Origin: Candidatus Sulfopaludibacter sp. SbA3
GTDB lineage: Bacteria; Pseudomonadota; Alphaproteobacteria; Caulobacterales; Hyphomonadaceae
Reading direction: 5' to 3'
Length of the DNA stretch: 62,515 bases
Assembly: GCA_945888325.1 (NCBI GenBank)
Contig: CAMDAC010000017.1
Span: 1 to 62,515 of the forward strand
Every line of letters begins with the position of its first letter. Position 1 is the stretch's first letter. The notes under the pieces were generated by a model. The model made no database searches, had not been told where the DNA came from, and saw nothing but the letters and a program-made list of their open reading frames with translations. The translations under genes were made by a program, and so were the position numbers. Below, piece by piece: positions 27,927-35,678 of this stretch.

Positions 27927-29897
27927 ATGGCTGTCACAAATCGCGACATGGCGAATGCCATTCGGGCCTTGTCCATGGACGCCGTGGAAGCGGCAAAATC
28001 GGGCCATGTCGGCTTGCCTCTGGGCATGGCGGATACGGCGGCGGTGCTGTTCCGGAAGTTCCTGAAATATGATCCGCGCGACCCCGCCTGGCCGGACCGG
28101 GACCGGTTCGTCCTGTCGGCGGGCCATGGCTCGATGCTGATCTATTCTCTGCTCCACCTGACCGGCTATGCCTCGGTGAGCCGCGACGACATCCGCAATT
28201 TCCGCCAGCTGGGCGCCAAGACGCCGGGTCACCCGGAAAACTTCATCACGGCAGGTGTCGAGACGACGACGGGCCCGCTGGGGCAGGGCATCGCGACGGC
28301 GGTCGGCATGGCGATCGCCGAGCGCCACCTGAATGCGCGCTTCGGCAACGAGCTTGTGGATCACCGCACCTGGGTGGTCGCCGGCGATGGCTGCCTCATG
28401 GAGGGCATCAGCCAGGAAGCGATCACGCTCGCAGGGCATCTGAAGCTGAACAAGCTGATCGTTCTGTTTGACGACAATTCCGTCACCATCGATGGCGGGA
28501 CGGACCTGTCCGACGGGACCGACCAGTGTGCGCGCGTCGAGGCGTCCGGCTGGATCAGCCGCCGCGTCGATGGGCATGACGAGAAGGATGTGACCGAGGC
28601 GCTGAAGTGGGCGACCAAGCAGAAGAAGCCGGTCTTTCTTGCCGTGAAGACCATTATCGGTTTCGGCGCACCGAAACTGGCGGGCACCGGCAAGGCGCAT
28701 GGCGGGCCTTATGGCGCCGAGGAGATCGCCGGCATCCGGAAATCCCTTAACTGGCCGCACGAACCTTTCGAGATTCCGGACGCCATTGAAGCCGCCTGGG
28801 CGAAGGCGGGTGAACGCTCGCGCGAAGAGCATGCAGCCTGGAAGAAACGTCTCGCGGCGAGCCCCAAGAAGGGCGAGTTCAATGTGGCCATTGCCGGCCG
28901 TCTGCCGAAGAATCTCGGCAAGGCGATCCTCAAGCACAAGAAGGCCGTGGCTGAAGGCGGCGCCGCCAAGGCAACGCGCGTGTGGAGCGGCGAGGCGCTG
29001 GAAGTGATCACGCATCTCGTTCCGGAAATGGTCGGCGGCTCGGCGGACCTCACGGGTTCGAACAATACCAAGACGGGCGCGACCAGCCCGATGACGCCGA
29101 AGAGCTGGGACGGACGCTACATCCACTACGGTGTGCGCGAGCATGCCATGGCGGCGGCGATGAACGGCATGGCGCTGCATGGCGGCATCATTCCGTACTC
29201 GGGCACGTTCCTCGTGTTTGCAGACTATAGCCGCGCCGCGATCCGGATCGGCGCGTTGATGGGCCTTCGCGTGGTCCATGTGATGACGCATGATTCTATC
29301 GGTCTCGGCGAAGACGGCCCGACGCATCAGCCGGTGGAGCAGATTGCGTCCCTGCGCGCGATGCCGGAGATGCTGGTCTTCCGTCCGGCGGACGGGGTTG
29401 AGACCGCGGAGTGCTGGGAGCTTGCCCTGACGCGTCAGGACGGTCCCTCGACAATGGCGCTGACCCGCCAGAACGTGGCCCCGGCCAGAAAGACGCATAC
29501 GGACGAAAACCTGTCAGCCAAGGGCGCCTATGTCCTCTCGCCCGCCAAGGGCAAGGAGCGCGGCGTGCTGATCGCGACGGGCTCGGAAGTGGAGATCGCG
29601 CTCAAGGCGCAGGCCATGCTTGCCGGGGAAGGTATCGGCGTGCGTGTCGTCTCGATGCCGTCGATGGAACTGTTCGGCCAGCAGGACGCCGTCTACCAGG
29701 CCGAGACGCTTGGCAAGGGATTGCCGCGCGTGGCGGTGGAAGCAGGCGTGCGCTTCGGCTGGGATCGCTGGATCGGGCATGACGGCGGCTTTGTCGGCAT
29801 GGACGGATTCGGCGCCAGCGCGCCCTACCAGCAGCTCTACAAGCATTTCGGCATTACGGCGGAAGCCGTTGCTGAGGCGATGAAAGCGCGGCTCTAG
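27927..29897 (+). CDS. tkt: transketolase
   Basis: Thiamine-diphosphate enzyme of the pentose phosphate pathway, 656 residues. N-terminal TPP domain: SAGHGSMLIYSLLHLTGY, ETTTGPLGQGIATAVGMA and the TPP motif GDGCLMEGISQEA. Pyrimidine-binding domain: HYGVREHAMAAAMNGMALHG (catalytic Glu) and THDSIGLGEDGPTHQPVEQ. The usual SGHPG near the N-terminus reads SGHVGLPLGMAD here. ATG 27927 follows GGGAGATCAGC. Its stop overlaps the convergent clamp-binding-protein gene by 4 bases. Confidence 0.96.
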   Translation: MAVTNRDMANAIRALSMDAVEAAKSGHVGLPLGMADTAAVLFRKFLKYDPRDPAWPDRDRFVLSAGHGSMLIYSLLHLTGYASVSRDDIRNFRQLGAKTPGHPENFITAGVETTTGPLGQGIATAVGMAIAERHLNARFGNELVDHRTWVVAGDGCLMEGISQEAITLAGHLKLNKLIVLFDDNSVTIDGGTDLSDGTDQCARVEASGWISRRVDGHDEKDVTEALKWATKQKKPVFLAVKTIIGFGAPKLAGTGKAHGGPYGAEEIAGIRKSLNWPHEPFEIPDAIEAAWAKAGERSREEHAAWKKRLAASPKKGEFNVAIAGRLPKNLGKAILKHKKAVAEGGAAKATRVWSGEALEVITHLVPEMVGGSADLTGSNNTKTGATSPMTPKSWDGRYIHYGVREHAMAAAMNGMALHGGIIPYSGTFLVFADYSRAAIRIGALMGLRVVHVMTHDSIGLGEDGPTHQPVEQIASLRAMPEMLVFRPADGVETAECWELALTRQDGPSTMALTRQNVAPARKTHTDENLSAKGAYVLSPAKGKERGVLIATGSEVEIALKAQAMLAGEGIGVRVVSMPSMELFGQQDAVYQAETLGKGLPRVAVEAGVRFGWDRWIGHDGGFVGMDGFGASAPYQQLYKHFGITAEAVAEAMKARL

Positions 29898-30337
29898 GGC
29901 TTTCCGGATTTGAACAGGTCGAGCTGGTTGGGGTCGGACGCCTTGCGACGCTTGGTCTTGGTGCGGCCGCGCCGGAAATAGAGGTCGTCCGTGTGGTCGG
30001 ACTCTGCGGAGGGCGAGGTGGCTTCAGGCGGCGGCGGAGGCGCGGGCCTTGGCTTCGGCGGAGATTTCGGATCGGCAATCAGCCACCAGCTGACGGCAAT
30101 CACGACATGGCCAGACGTATCTTCGTAGCGTTGCAGGTGTCCGGCCGGGCCGTCGGCGCCTTGCGCGGCGAGCAGGGCTATCGCTTCGGCTTCCGGCAGG
30201 TGGAGCCAACCGGTCTCCAGCCGCTCGACCCGGTAGCCGGGCGCAAGGCTCACGGCCTCGCTCAGCGACCGGGCGGTTTTCACGCCGGGCTGGGTCGCCT
30301 CCTCGAGGCTTCGGGCAATGGGATAGGCAAGGCTCAT
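29894..30337 (-). CDS. unknown protein with a C-terminal sliding-clamp-binding motif
   Basis: A 147-residue protein I cannot place in a named family. The first 90 residues look globular (GYRVERLETGWLHLPEAEAI, HVVIAVSWWLIADP). A Pro-rich linker (about 94-106) leads to a basic stretch (RRGRTKTKRRKAS) and the terminus DPNQLDLFKSGKP. QLDLF is the pentapeptide consensus by which DNA polymerases and repair proteins bind the bacterial beta clamp. It overlaps mmcB by ATGA, so the two are coupled, and the operon is preceded by a LexA-type box. Inference: a clamp-recruited SOS accessory protein acting with MmcB. Confidence 0.75.
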   Translation of the reverse strand: MSLAYPIARSLEEATQPGVKTARSLSEAVSLAPGYRVERLETGWLHLPEAEAIALLAAQGADGPAGHLQRYEDTSGHVVIAVSWWLIADPKSPPKPRPAPPPPPEATSPSAESDHTDDLYFRRGRTKTKRRKASDPNQLDLFKSGKP

Positions 30338-30819
30338 TTGATGGGCGAGGTAAGCCCGTCATCGCTCGGCGTCCAGCCCGCATCCGCCGCAACGGTAAGC
30401 CGCGCGGCGCCGAGCCTTGCGAAACGGAGCGTCACGGCCTTGCGGCGGGCGGGTGCCAGTCGGGTCTCGGGCGCTTCGCGGATGACCGCTCCGTAAAAGG
30501 CGTCCGCCATAATCAACCCGGCTTCCGGCGGGATCAGTTCCTGAGGGAAATCATCGCCGACCGCGAAGCTCAGCCGGTCGCAGAAATCCATGTACTCGCG
30601 CCATTTCGTGTCGGATTTGAAATCCTGGATGCTGGACTTGATCTCGATCATCCAGATGTCCCCGGCGGGCCCGATGGCCGCGATGTCGGCGCGCCGATGG
30701 TTGGCGAGCGTCATTTCGGTGAGACCGTAATAGCCGAGCTGGCTCATCAAGCGCAGGGTGCCGCGGCAGATTTCGGCCGACCGGCGGGGAAGGGGATCGT
30801 TGGGCGCAAGATTGATCAT
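30334..30819 (-). CDS. mmcB: MmcB-family DNA repair protein
   Basis: A 161-residue protein resembling MmcB, an SOS-regulated protein linked to mitomycin C resistance in Caulobacter, with a restriction-endonuclease-like fold. The nuclease core is visible: Glu in RRSAEICRG, RRADIAAIGPAGDIWMIEIKSS with the D...ExK residues, then DFKSDTKWREYMDFCDR. A PD-(D/E)xK-type endonuclease activity is therefore plausible. Start ATG 30819. A GTTC-N7-GTTC box lies 13-27 bases upstream. First gene of a two-gene operon with the clamp-binding protein; divergent from rpoH. Confidence 0.85.
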   Translation of the reverse strand: MINLAPNDPLPRRSAEICRGTLRLMSQLGYYGLTEMTLANHRRADIAAIGPAGDIWMIEIKSSIQDFKSDTKWREYMDFCDRLSFAVGDDFPQELIPPEAGLIMADAFYGAVIREAPETRLAPARRKAVTLRFARLGAARLTVAADAGWTPSDDGLTSPIK

Positions 30820-30831
30820 GGCAGGCGGTTC

Positions 30832-30846
30832 GTTCCGCTTGTGTTC
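30832..30846 (-). promoter_or_regulatory. LexA (SOS) box upstream of mmcB
   Basis: GTTC-CGCTTGT-GTTC on the plus strand, exactly the GTTC-N7-GTTC direct repeat bound by alphaproteobacterial LexA. It ends 13 bases before the mmcB start codon, positioned to block transcription initiation. Both half sites are perfect. Confidence 0.75.
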
Positions 30847-30972
30847 CGGGCCCTGAATTAGGCCGCTGAGGCCCTGGACGTCAAGGCAGATCACGGCCCG
30901 AGCGGGGCTAGAGCGGCCGGAGAAAAAATCAAGGCAGCCTTCATCCAGTGACCGCGAGCCTGCGTAAACAAA

Positions 30973-31005
30973 GCAGAGAGAGACACAGGTTGTCTCTGCC
31001 GGGAG
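30973..31005 (+). promoter_or_regulatory. hairpin next to the rpoH ribosome binding site
   Basis: GAGACA (30980-30985), loop CAGGT, TGTCTC (30991-30996), with outer GCA/TGC pairing across a bulge. The stem ends a few bases before GGGAG (31001-31005), the ribosome binding site of rpoH. In the mRNA it could modulate initiation with temperature, as for E. coli rpoH, but the stem does not itself sequester the GGGAG as drawn. Confidence 0.35.
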
Positions 31006-31011
31006 CACTTG

Positions 31012-31899
31012 ATGGCCAGCGCTTACGACACGAACAACAGTTCCGACCGCCAGTTTGTCCGCACCGCGATGAAGGTCGCGCTGCTGGAGCCGGCCCATGA
31101 AGCGAGCCTCGCCCGCCGCTGGCGCGAGCAGAATGACGAAGTCGCGCTGCATGAACTGACCACGGCTTACATGCGCCTCGTCATCGCGATGGCCTCGAAG
31201 TTTCGCCACTACGGCCTGCCGATGGCGGATCTCGTGTCCGAGGGCAATGTCGGCCTGATGCAAGCCGCCGCGCGGTTTGAGCCGGAACGCGAAGTGCGCT
31301 TCTCGACCTATGCCAGCTGGTGGATCCGGTCCTCGATCCAGGACTATGTGCTTCGCAACTGGTCGATCGTGCGGACGGGCACGACCTCGGCGCAGAAGTC
31401 CCTGTTCTTCAACTTGCGCCGCCTGCGCGCCCGGATCGCCGATACTGGCGACGGCATCATGAGCATCGAGAACCGCGAATGGGTCGCCAACCATCTCGGC
31501 GTGCCGGTGCGCGATGTCGAGACAATGGCCTCGCGCCTGTCGGGCTCCGACCGCTCGCTGAATGCGCCGCTCTCCATCGACGGCGACGGCGAGTGGCAGG
31601 ACATGATCGCCGACGAAGCGGCCATTCCCGAGCAGCTGGTCATGGTGGAGCACGACACCGCCAAGCGGCGGAAGTGGATTGCCGAGGCGCTGAAGACGCT
31701 GAACCCGCGGGAGATGCACATCATCTCGAAGCGGCGGCTGGCCGAAGAGTCGATGACGCTGGAAGCGCTCGGTGAGGAACTCGGCGTCTCCAAGGAGCGC
31801 GTGCGCCAGATCGAGCACCAGGCGCTCGGCAAGCTGCGCAAGGCGCTCGAGCGCATCGTCGGCGATCCGATGAAAGCCGGACTAATCCCCGAGGCGTAA
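31012..31899 (+). CDS. rpoH: RNA polymerase sigma-32 family (heat-shock) factor
   Basis: A 295-residue sigma-70-family protein lacking region 1.1. Region 2: TAYMRLVIAMASKFRHYGLPMADLV and RFSTYASWWIRSSIQDYVLRNW. The RpoH-box-like QKSLFFNLRR at residues 128-137 separates it from RpoD. Region 4.2 helix-turn-helix: LEALGEELGVSKERVRQIEHQAL. Alphaproteobacteria often have two rpoH paralogues; which one this is cannot be told here. ATG 31012 follows GGGAG; a TTG directly before it is not needed. A -10-like GCTAGAGC at 30907-30914 suggests a leader of about 90 bases. Confidence 0.9.
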   Translation: MASAYDTNNSSDRQFVRTAMKVALLEPAHEASLARRWREQNDEVALHELTTAYMRLVIAMASKFRHYGLPMADLVSEGNVGLMQAAARFEPEREVRFSTYASWWIRSSIQDYVLRNWSIVRTGTTSAQKSLFFNLRRLRARIADTGDGIMSIENREWVANHLGVPVRDVETMASRLSGSDRSLNAPLSIDGDGEWQDMIADEAAIPEQLVMVEHDTAKRRKWIAEALKTLNPREMHIISKRRLAEESMTLEALGEELGVSKERVRQIEHQALGKLRKALERIVGDPMKAGLIPEA

Positions 31900-31902
31900 G
31901 CC

Positions 31903-32674
31903 TCAATCGAGCATTTCGAGATTGAGCGGATGGCTGATTTCGAGCCGTCCGTCACGCAGGAAACCGCGCGCCCGGATCTTTGCGCCTTCCGGCAGCTGGC
32001 AAAGCTCCGCTGCGGACTTTCCGATTTGCAGGATCAGCGGCGACCCCCGCAAGGCCACGTCACAGACCGCAAAGCGCTCCTCGGATCCCTGCATGGGGCC
32101 CGCAACGCCTTCCACGATCTGGAACCTTTCGGCTTCCGGCGGCAGCGCGGCCGCATTGTGGATGGGCCATACGCCGTCGTCCCAGAGGCCACGTCCGTCT
32201 GCACGGGCCGCGGCCTCCAGCGCGAGCAGCGGCGCATTTGCGGTGGCCGTATCCGGATAGACACGCACCCGCGCGCCGCCTTTCTTCACCATCTCGGCAT
32301 TGAGCCAGAGACGCGGCCCCAAAGCGTCCGTGGTCACGACATGCGCGAGGGCGCGGTCATACCGGTCGCGGGTGAGGCCGCCATAACGCAGCTCCACTTC
32401 GCGCCCGAGCACCATGTCCTCAAGGATGCGTTTGGCTTCCTCGAAGCCGGCGTCGCCTTCCCGGTCGCGGTAAGGGGCCGCGGGCGCCTCCACCCCGACG
32501 AGACGGACGCTCTGGCCGGTGTCCAGCAACCAGTGCGTCGCCGTCCAGAACGCGCACCACGCGGCCACGTTCGCCCACGGCGAGTTCATCAAGCGGGTCT
32601 TTTGCGGCGCTGCAGGCGGCCAGACCGATCAACAGTCCGGCGATCGCAAACTCCCGCCCCACGCGCATGCCCAT
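31903..32674 (-). pseudogene. thermonuclease-family lipoprotein, frameshifted
   Basis: Two frames together make one SNase-like lipoprotein. From ATG 32674: signal and lipobox (GLLIGLAAC), then GRVVRVLDGDAL. The frame then becomes nonsense, while the next frame continues LLDTGQSVRLVGVEAP, RDRYDRALAHVV and a C-terminal OB-like region to the stop at 31903. Removing one base from the CTGGTTG near 32527-32534 restores ALLLDTGQ and a single frame of about 256 codons. So there is a one-base insertion or a sequencing error. Catalytic residues (RLVGVEAP, YDRALAH) are retained downstream of the break. Confidence 0.75.
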
Positions 32675-32803
32675 CCCCAGCCGGTCCACACGCCTGTATC
32701 GCCTGCCCACCTTCCGGCCTGCAAGCGGAGTCTCCTGCAGCCTTGCCAGAGGGCGGCGGCGCCCTTTAAGGCTTCCCCTACGATAACTCCCGGGAGGGAC
32801 CCC

Positions 32804-34096
32804 ATGTCAAAGCCCAAGAAATCCTATCGCAAGCGCGAAATCGGCGGCCACACGCTGAGCCCTGAATCCCTGATGATGGGGTTCGGCTACGATCCCTTCA
32901 TGTCGGAAGGCTCGATCAAGCCGCCGATCTTCATGACCTCCACCTTCGCCTTCAAGTCGGCCCGCGATGGAGAAGCCCTGTTCCGCCGCTTAGCCGGGCG
33001 CCACGAGGAGGGGGACCCGGAAGATGCGGACCTGATCTATACGCGCTTCAACAACCCCAACATGGAAGTGCTGGAAGACCGGCTGACGCTCTATGATGAC
33101 GGCGAAGCAGCGCTCGCCTTCTCCTCCGGCATGTCCGCGATCACCACCGCGCTGTTCGCCTGCGCCGAGCCGGGAACGGCCGTGCTGCATTCGAGCCCGC
33201 TGTATGGCGCCTCCGAAGTTTTCATCCGGACGTTCCTGCCGGGTTGGGGCGTGCGCTCGGCCGAGTTTGATGCCTGGTCCACCGAGGACGAGATCCTCGC
33301 GGCGGCCCGCGCTACCGTGAAACGGTTTGGACCGATCTCGGTGATCTTCACCGAGTCGCCCGCCAATCCCACCAATGCGCTCGTGGACATCGCCGCCTGC
33401 GCCCGCGTCTGCGACGTGATGGAAAAAGAGACCGGCCGCCGGCCAATCCTGATGTGCGACAACACGATGATGGGCCCGATCGGCCACCAGCCGCTGAAGC
33501 ACGGCGCCGATCTCGCGCTTTACTCGCTGACCAAGTATGTCGGCGGGCATTCGGATCTAATCGCCGGCGGCATCGTCGGCAATGAGGAGATGATGACCAA
33601 GATCCGCCGTATGCGGAACTATCTGGGCACCATGCTGGACGCGCACTCCTGCTGGCTGCTGACGCGGTCTCTGGAAACCGTGCAGCTGCGCATGGAGCGC
33701 GCTTTCCGGAATGCCAAGGTCTGCGCCGAGTTCCTGAACACGCATCCGAAGATCACCAAGGTGATGTACCCGGAGTTCCTCAAGGAAGGCGACCCACAGA
33801 AGAAGGTGTTCGACGAGCAATGCCTCGGGGCGGGGGCGACCTTCTCGTTTGACGTCAAGGGCGGCAAGGAGGCGGCGTTCAAGCTGCTCGACAACCTGCG
33901 TCTCATAAAGCTGGCGGTCAGCCTCGGCGGCACCGAAAGCCTGATGTGCCATCCGGGTTCGACCACACACTCGGCTGTGCCGGCAGATGTACGCGCGCGC
34001 ATCGGCTTCACCGACGGTCTCGTGCGTTTCTCCGTCGGCATCGAAGCGCCGGAAGATCTGGTCGCCGACCTCGGCCAGGCCCTCGAACACGCCTGA
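32804..34096 (+). CDS. cystathionine gamma-synthase / methionine gamma-lyase family PLP enzyme
   Basis: A 430-residue Cys/Met-metabolism PLP enzyme. YTRFNNPNMEVLE, AFSSGMSAI and the PLP lysine in SLTKYVGGHSDLIAGG (Lys244) place it in the family; the C-terminal GGTESLMCHPGSTTHS and VRFSVGIEAPEDLVADL complete it. Members do gamma-replacement (cystathionine synthesis) or gamma-elimination (methionine to methanethiol), and the sequence alone does not decide which. ATG 32804 follows GGGAGGGA. A GC-rich hairpin (AGGGCG...CGCCCT, 32750-32765) lies in the leader. Confidence 0.88.
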   Translation: MSKPKKSYRKREIGGHTLSPESLMMGFGYDPFMSEGSIKPPIFMTSTFAFKSARDGEALFRRLAGRHEEGDPEDADLIYTRFNNPNMEVLEDRLTLYDDGEAALAFSSGMSAITTALFACAEPGTAVLHSSPLYGASEVFIRTFLPGWGVRSAEFDAWSTEDEILAAARATVKRFGPISVIFTESPANPTNALVDIAACARVCDVMEKETGRRPILMCDNTMMGPIGHQPLKHGADLALYSLTKYVGGHSDLIAGGIVGNEEMMTKIRRMRNYLGTMLDAHSCWLLTRSLETVQLRMERAFRNAKVCAEFLNTHPKITKVMYPEFLKEGDPQKKVFDEQCLGAGATFSFDVKGGKEAAFKLLDNLRLIKLAVSLGGTESLMCHPGSTTHSAVPADVRARIGFTDGLVRFSVGIEAPEDLVADLGQALEHA

Positions 34097-34147
34097 GGCG
34101 CAGCGGCCTTCAAATCCTCAAGGTTTTCCCTTATGGGAAGATCCGGC

Positions 34148-34224
34148 GATCCCGTAGCTCAGCAGGATAGAGCGACAGATTCCTAATCTGTAGGCCGCGC
34201 GTTCGAATCGCGCCGGGATCACCA
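34148..34224 (+). tRNA. tRNA-Arg, anticodon CCT
   Basis: A 77-base cloverleaf with encoded CCA. Acceptor GATCCCG/CGGGATC, D arm GCTC...GAGC, anticodon stem ACAGA/TCTGT with loop TTCCTAA (anticodon CCT, reading AGG), T stem GCGCG/CGCGC with loop TTCGAAT. tRNA-Arg(CCT) is a frequent integration site for genomic islands; a P450 gene remnant lies 170 bases downstream. Confidence 0.95.
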
Positions 34225-34311
34225 ATGTTTTCAAAGAGATAAGGGTGATTCAGAGGGGATCCTGTATGTCCGTGGAAGCATTGTGGAAGCAAGCCAAGCG
34301 GACAAAAAAGA

Positions 34312-34345
34312 AAGCGCGGAGCTCAGACTCCGCGCTTCATTTGTT
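34312..34345 (+). terminator. rho-independent terminator downstream of tRNA-Arg
   Basis: AAGCGCGGAG (34312-34321), loop CTCAGA, CTCCGCGCTT (34328-34337), a perfect 10-base-pair stem followed by CATTTGTTT. It could end the tRNA transcript or a vanished upstream gene; no gene lies between it and the tRNA. Confidence 0.75.
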
Positions 34346-34396
34346 TGGACGTCATCGATCAGTTGGGTCGGAGATCCTGATCAACCGTCGCGTCTT

Positions 34397-34546
34397 CTAT
34401 CCATGCGCGTGAATGTGGCGCGGCGCGGCCTGCCGCAGCCGGTCGAGCATCGGATGCGGATCGCGCAGGAATTCGGGATTGAGCTCAGTCAGTTCAAATC
34501 CGTTGGGCAAGGGCTGGAGCTCGGCCGCATTTTTCAATCCCTGCAT
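34397..34546 (-). pseudogene. cytochrome P450 N-terminal remnant
   Basis: A 49-codon frame beginning at ATG 34546 behind a near-perfect GGAGGA ribosome binding site. The peptide contains LNPEFLRDPHPMLDRLRQAAP, the typical start of bacterial P450s, and then stops at TAG 34397. No heme-binding Cys loop or other P450 sequence is present nearby. The 5' end of the gene survives while the rest has been deleted up to the tRNA-Arg/terminator side, consistent with excision or decay of DNA next to the tRNA. Confidence 0.6.
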
Positions 34547-34639
34547 CTCAATTCCTCCAAATGCAAACAGAAGTTGTATTTCAGAGTCCGGGCCGTTTCG
34601 CAACCGGCCTCCAGCTTGACACATCGGCGGCCTTCAATT

Positions 34640-34656
34640 ACTTGGTATTTCAAAGT
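34640..34656 (+). promoter_or_regulatory. operator candidate before the 34675 membrane-protein gene
   Basis: ACTTGG-TATTT-CAAAGT, an inverted repeat with one mismatch, in an AT-rich stretch directly before the ribosome binding site (CAGGAG). Similar ACTTTG-N-CAAAGT repeats precede genes paired with small winged-helix regulators, and such a regulator is encoded two positions downstream. Confidence 0.4.
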
Positions 34657-34674
34657 ACTTTACAGGAGATACAA

Positions 34675-35298
34675 ATGGCATCCCCCGGAACCCTCTCGAG
34701 TGATCTCGCCTACGTCCGTGACCTCGCCGAAGCCGGCCAGAACGCGCCGCTGCTCGGCGGACGCTTCCTCGTCATGTGGGGCGGGCTCGTGTCGCTGGCC
34801 TATGCCGGACACTTCCTGATCGCCACCGGCGCCTTCGGCCTTGCGCCGTCTGCCCTTTGGATGCTGTGGGTGGCGATGGGCATTATTGGCGGCGCTGGTC
34901 AGTTTCTTCTCGTCTCGGCCCTGCGCGGCAAGCCCGGCGGCGCGTCCACCGGCAACCGCGTCCAGAGTGTTCTCTGGTCTACTGCCGGCATATTCCTCTT
35001 CGTCTACTTCGTGGGGCTGATGGCCCGCGTCTTCTTCACCGGTGAAGGCATCGAGGGCTTCTACTGGTCCGTCCCCATGGTGCTCGGCCTTTACGGCATC
35101 GGCCAGTTCGTGACCGGCGCCATGACCGGCAGCTCGGCCCTGAAGTTCGCCGGCATCGCCGCTTTCGCGGGCGTGCTCGCCGCAACCTTCCTGACGGGTA
35201 CGGAATATATCTGGCTCGTCGGCGCCGGCTCGGCTTTCACCGCGGTGTTCATCCCGGGCCTCTTGATGATGCACGCTGAACCCTCTGAAACCGTCTGA
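34675..35298 (+). CDS. multi-pass membrane protein of unknown function
   Basis: A 207-residue protein with a soluble N-terminus (DLAYVRDLAEAGQNAPLLGG) and about six membrane helices. No family motif recognised. It is followed after 15 bases by a small winged-helix regulator, a pairing common in Proteobacteria in which the regulator probably controls both genes. ATG 34675 follows CAGGAG. Confidence 0.75.
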   Translation: MASPGTLSSDLAYVRDLAEAGQNAPLLGGRFLVMWGGLVSLAYAGHFLIATGAFGLAPSALWMLWVAMGIIGGAGQFLLVSALRGKPGGASTGNRVQSVLWSTAGIFLFVYFVGLMARVFFTGEGIEGFYWSVPMVLGLYGIGQFVTGAMTGSSALKFAGIAAFAGVLAATFLTGTEYIWLVGAGSAFTAVFIPGLLMMHAEPSETV

Positions 35299-35313
35299 CC
35301 GGAGGGCCCAGCG

Positions 35314-35625
35314 ATGAGCGAGGACAACCCTTTCGACCATAACGACATCGACGACGTCATCCACGGGCGTCTCCGCCTGGGTGTCATGGCCTACCTGTCG
35401 GTGGCCAGTCCTGCGATCTTCGGCGAACTGCGCGACAAGGTCGGCGCCACGGATGGAAACCTGTCGACCCACCTGAAGAAGCTGGAAGAGGCGGGTTACG
35501 TTACTCAGGAAAAACGCTTCGTCGGCAAGAAGCCGCAGACGCGTGTGTTCCTGACCGACAAGGGCCGCAAGGCCTGGATACTCTGGATCCAGCGGATGGA
35601 AGCCATAATGCGGGCGGCGGAATGA
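35314..35625 (+). CDS. winged-helix (HTH_34-like) transcriptional regulator
   Basis: A 103-residue protein, essentially one ArsR/MarR-like winged helix: RLRLGVMAYLSVASPAIFGELRD, the recognition region ATDGNLSTHLKKLEEAGYV and the wing EKRFVGKKPQTRVFLTDKGR. Single-domain regulators of this type usually autoregulate together with an adjacent membrane protein. Probable operator at 34640-34656. Confidence 0.85.
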   Translation: MSEDNPFDHNDIDDVIHGRLRLGVMAYLSVASPAIFGELRDKVGATDGNLSTHLKKLEEAGYVTQEKRFVGKKPQTRVFLTDKGRKAWILWIQRMEAIMRAAE

Positions 35626-35678
35626 GGATCACAGTGAGTTGAGTTGAACCACCAGGGCTGCCTGTGCGTATTGCAGGC

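Noticed and set aside
27819..29498. Minus-strand 559-codon frame opposite tkt
   Set aside because: Antisense shadow of transketolase; Arg/His-rich with no recognisable domain.
32675..32803. Possible SAM-II riboswitch before the Cys/Met PLP enzyme
   Set aside because: The GC-rich hairpin there does not match the SAM-II core sequence or pseudoknot layout.
34225..34311. Integrase remnant downstream of tRNA-Arg
   Set aside because: No tyrosine-recombinase motif and no repeat of the tRNA 3' end could be found in the following sequence.
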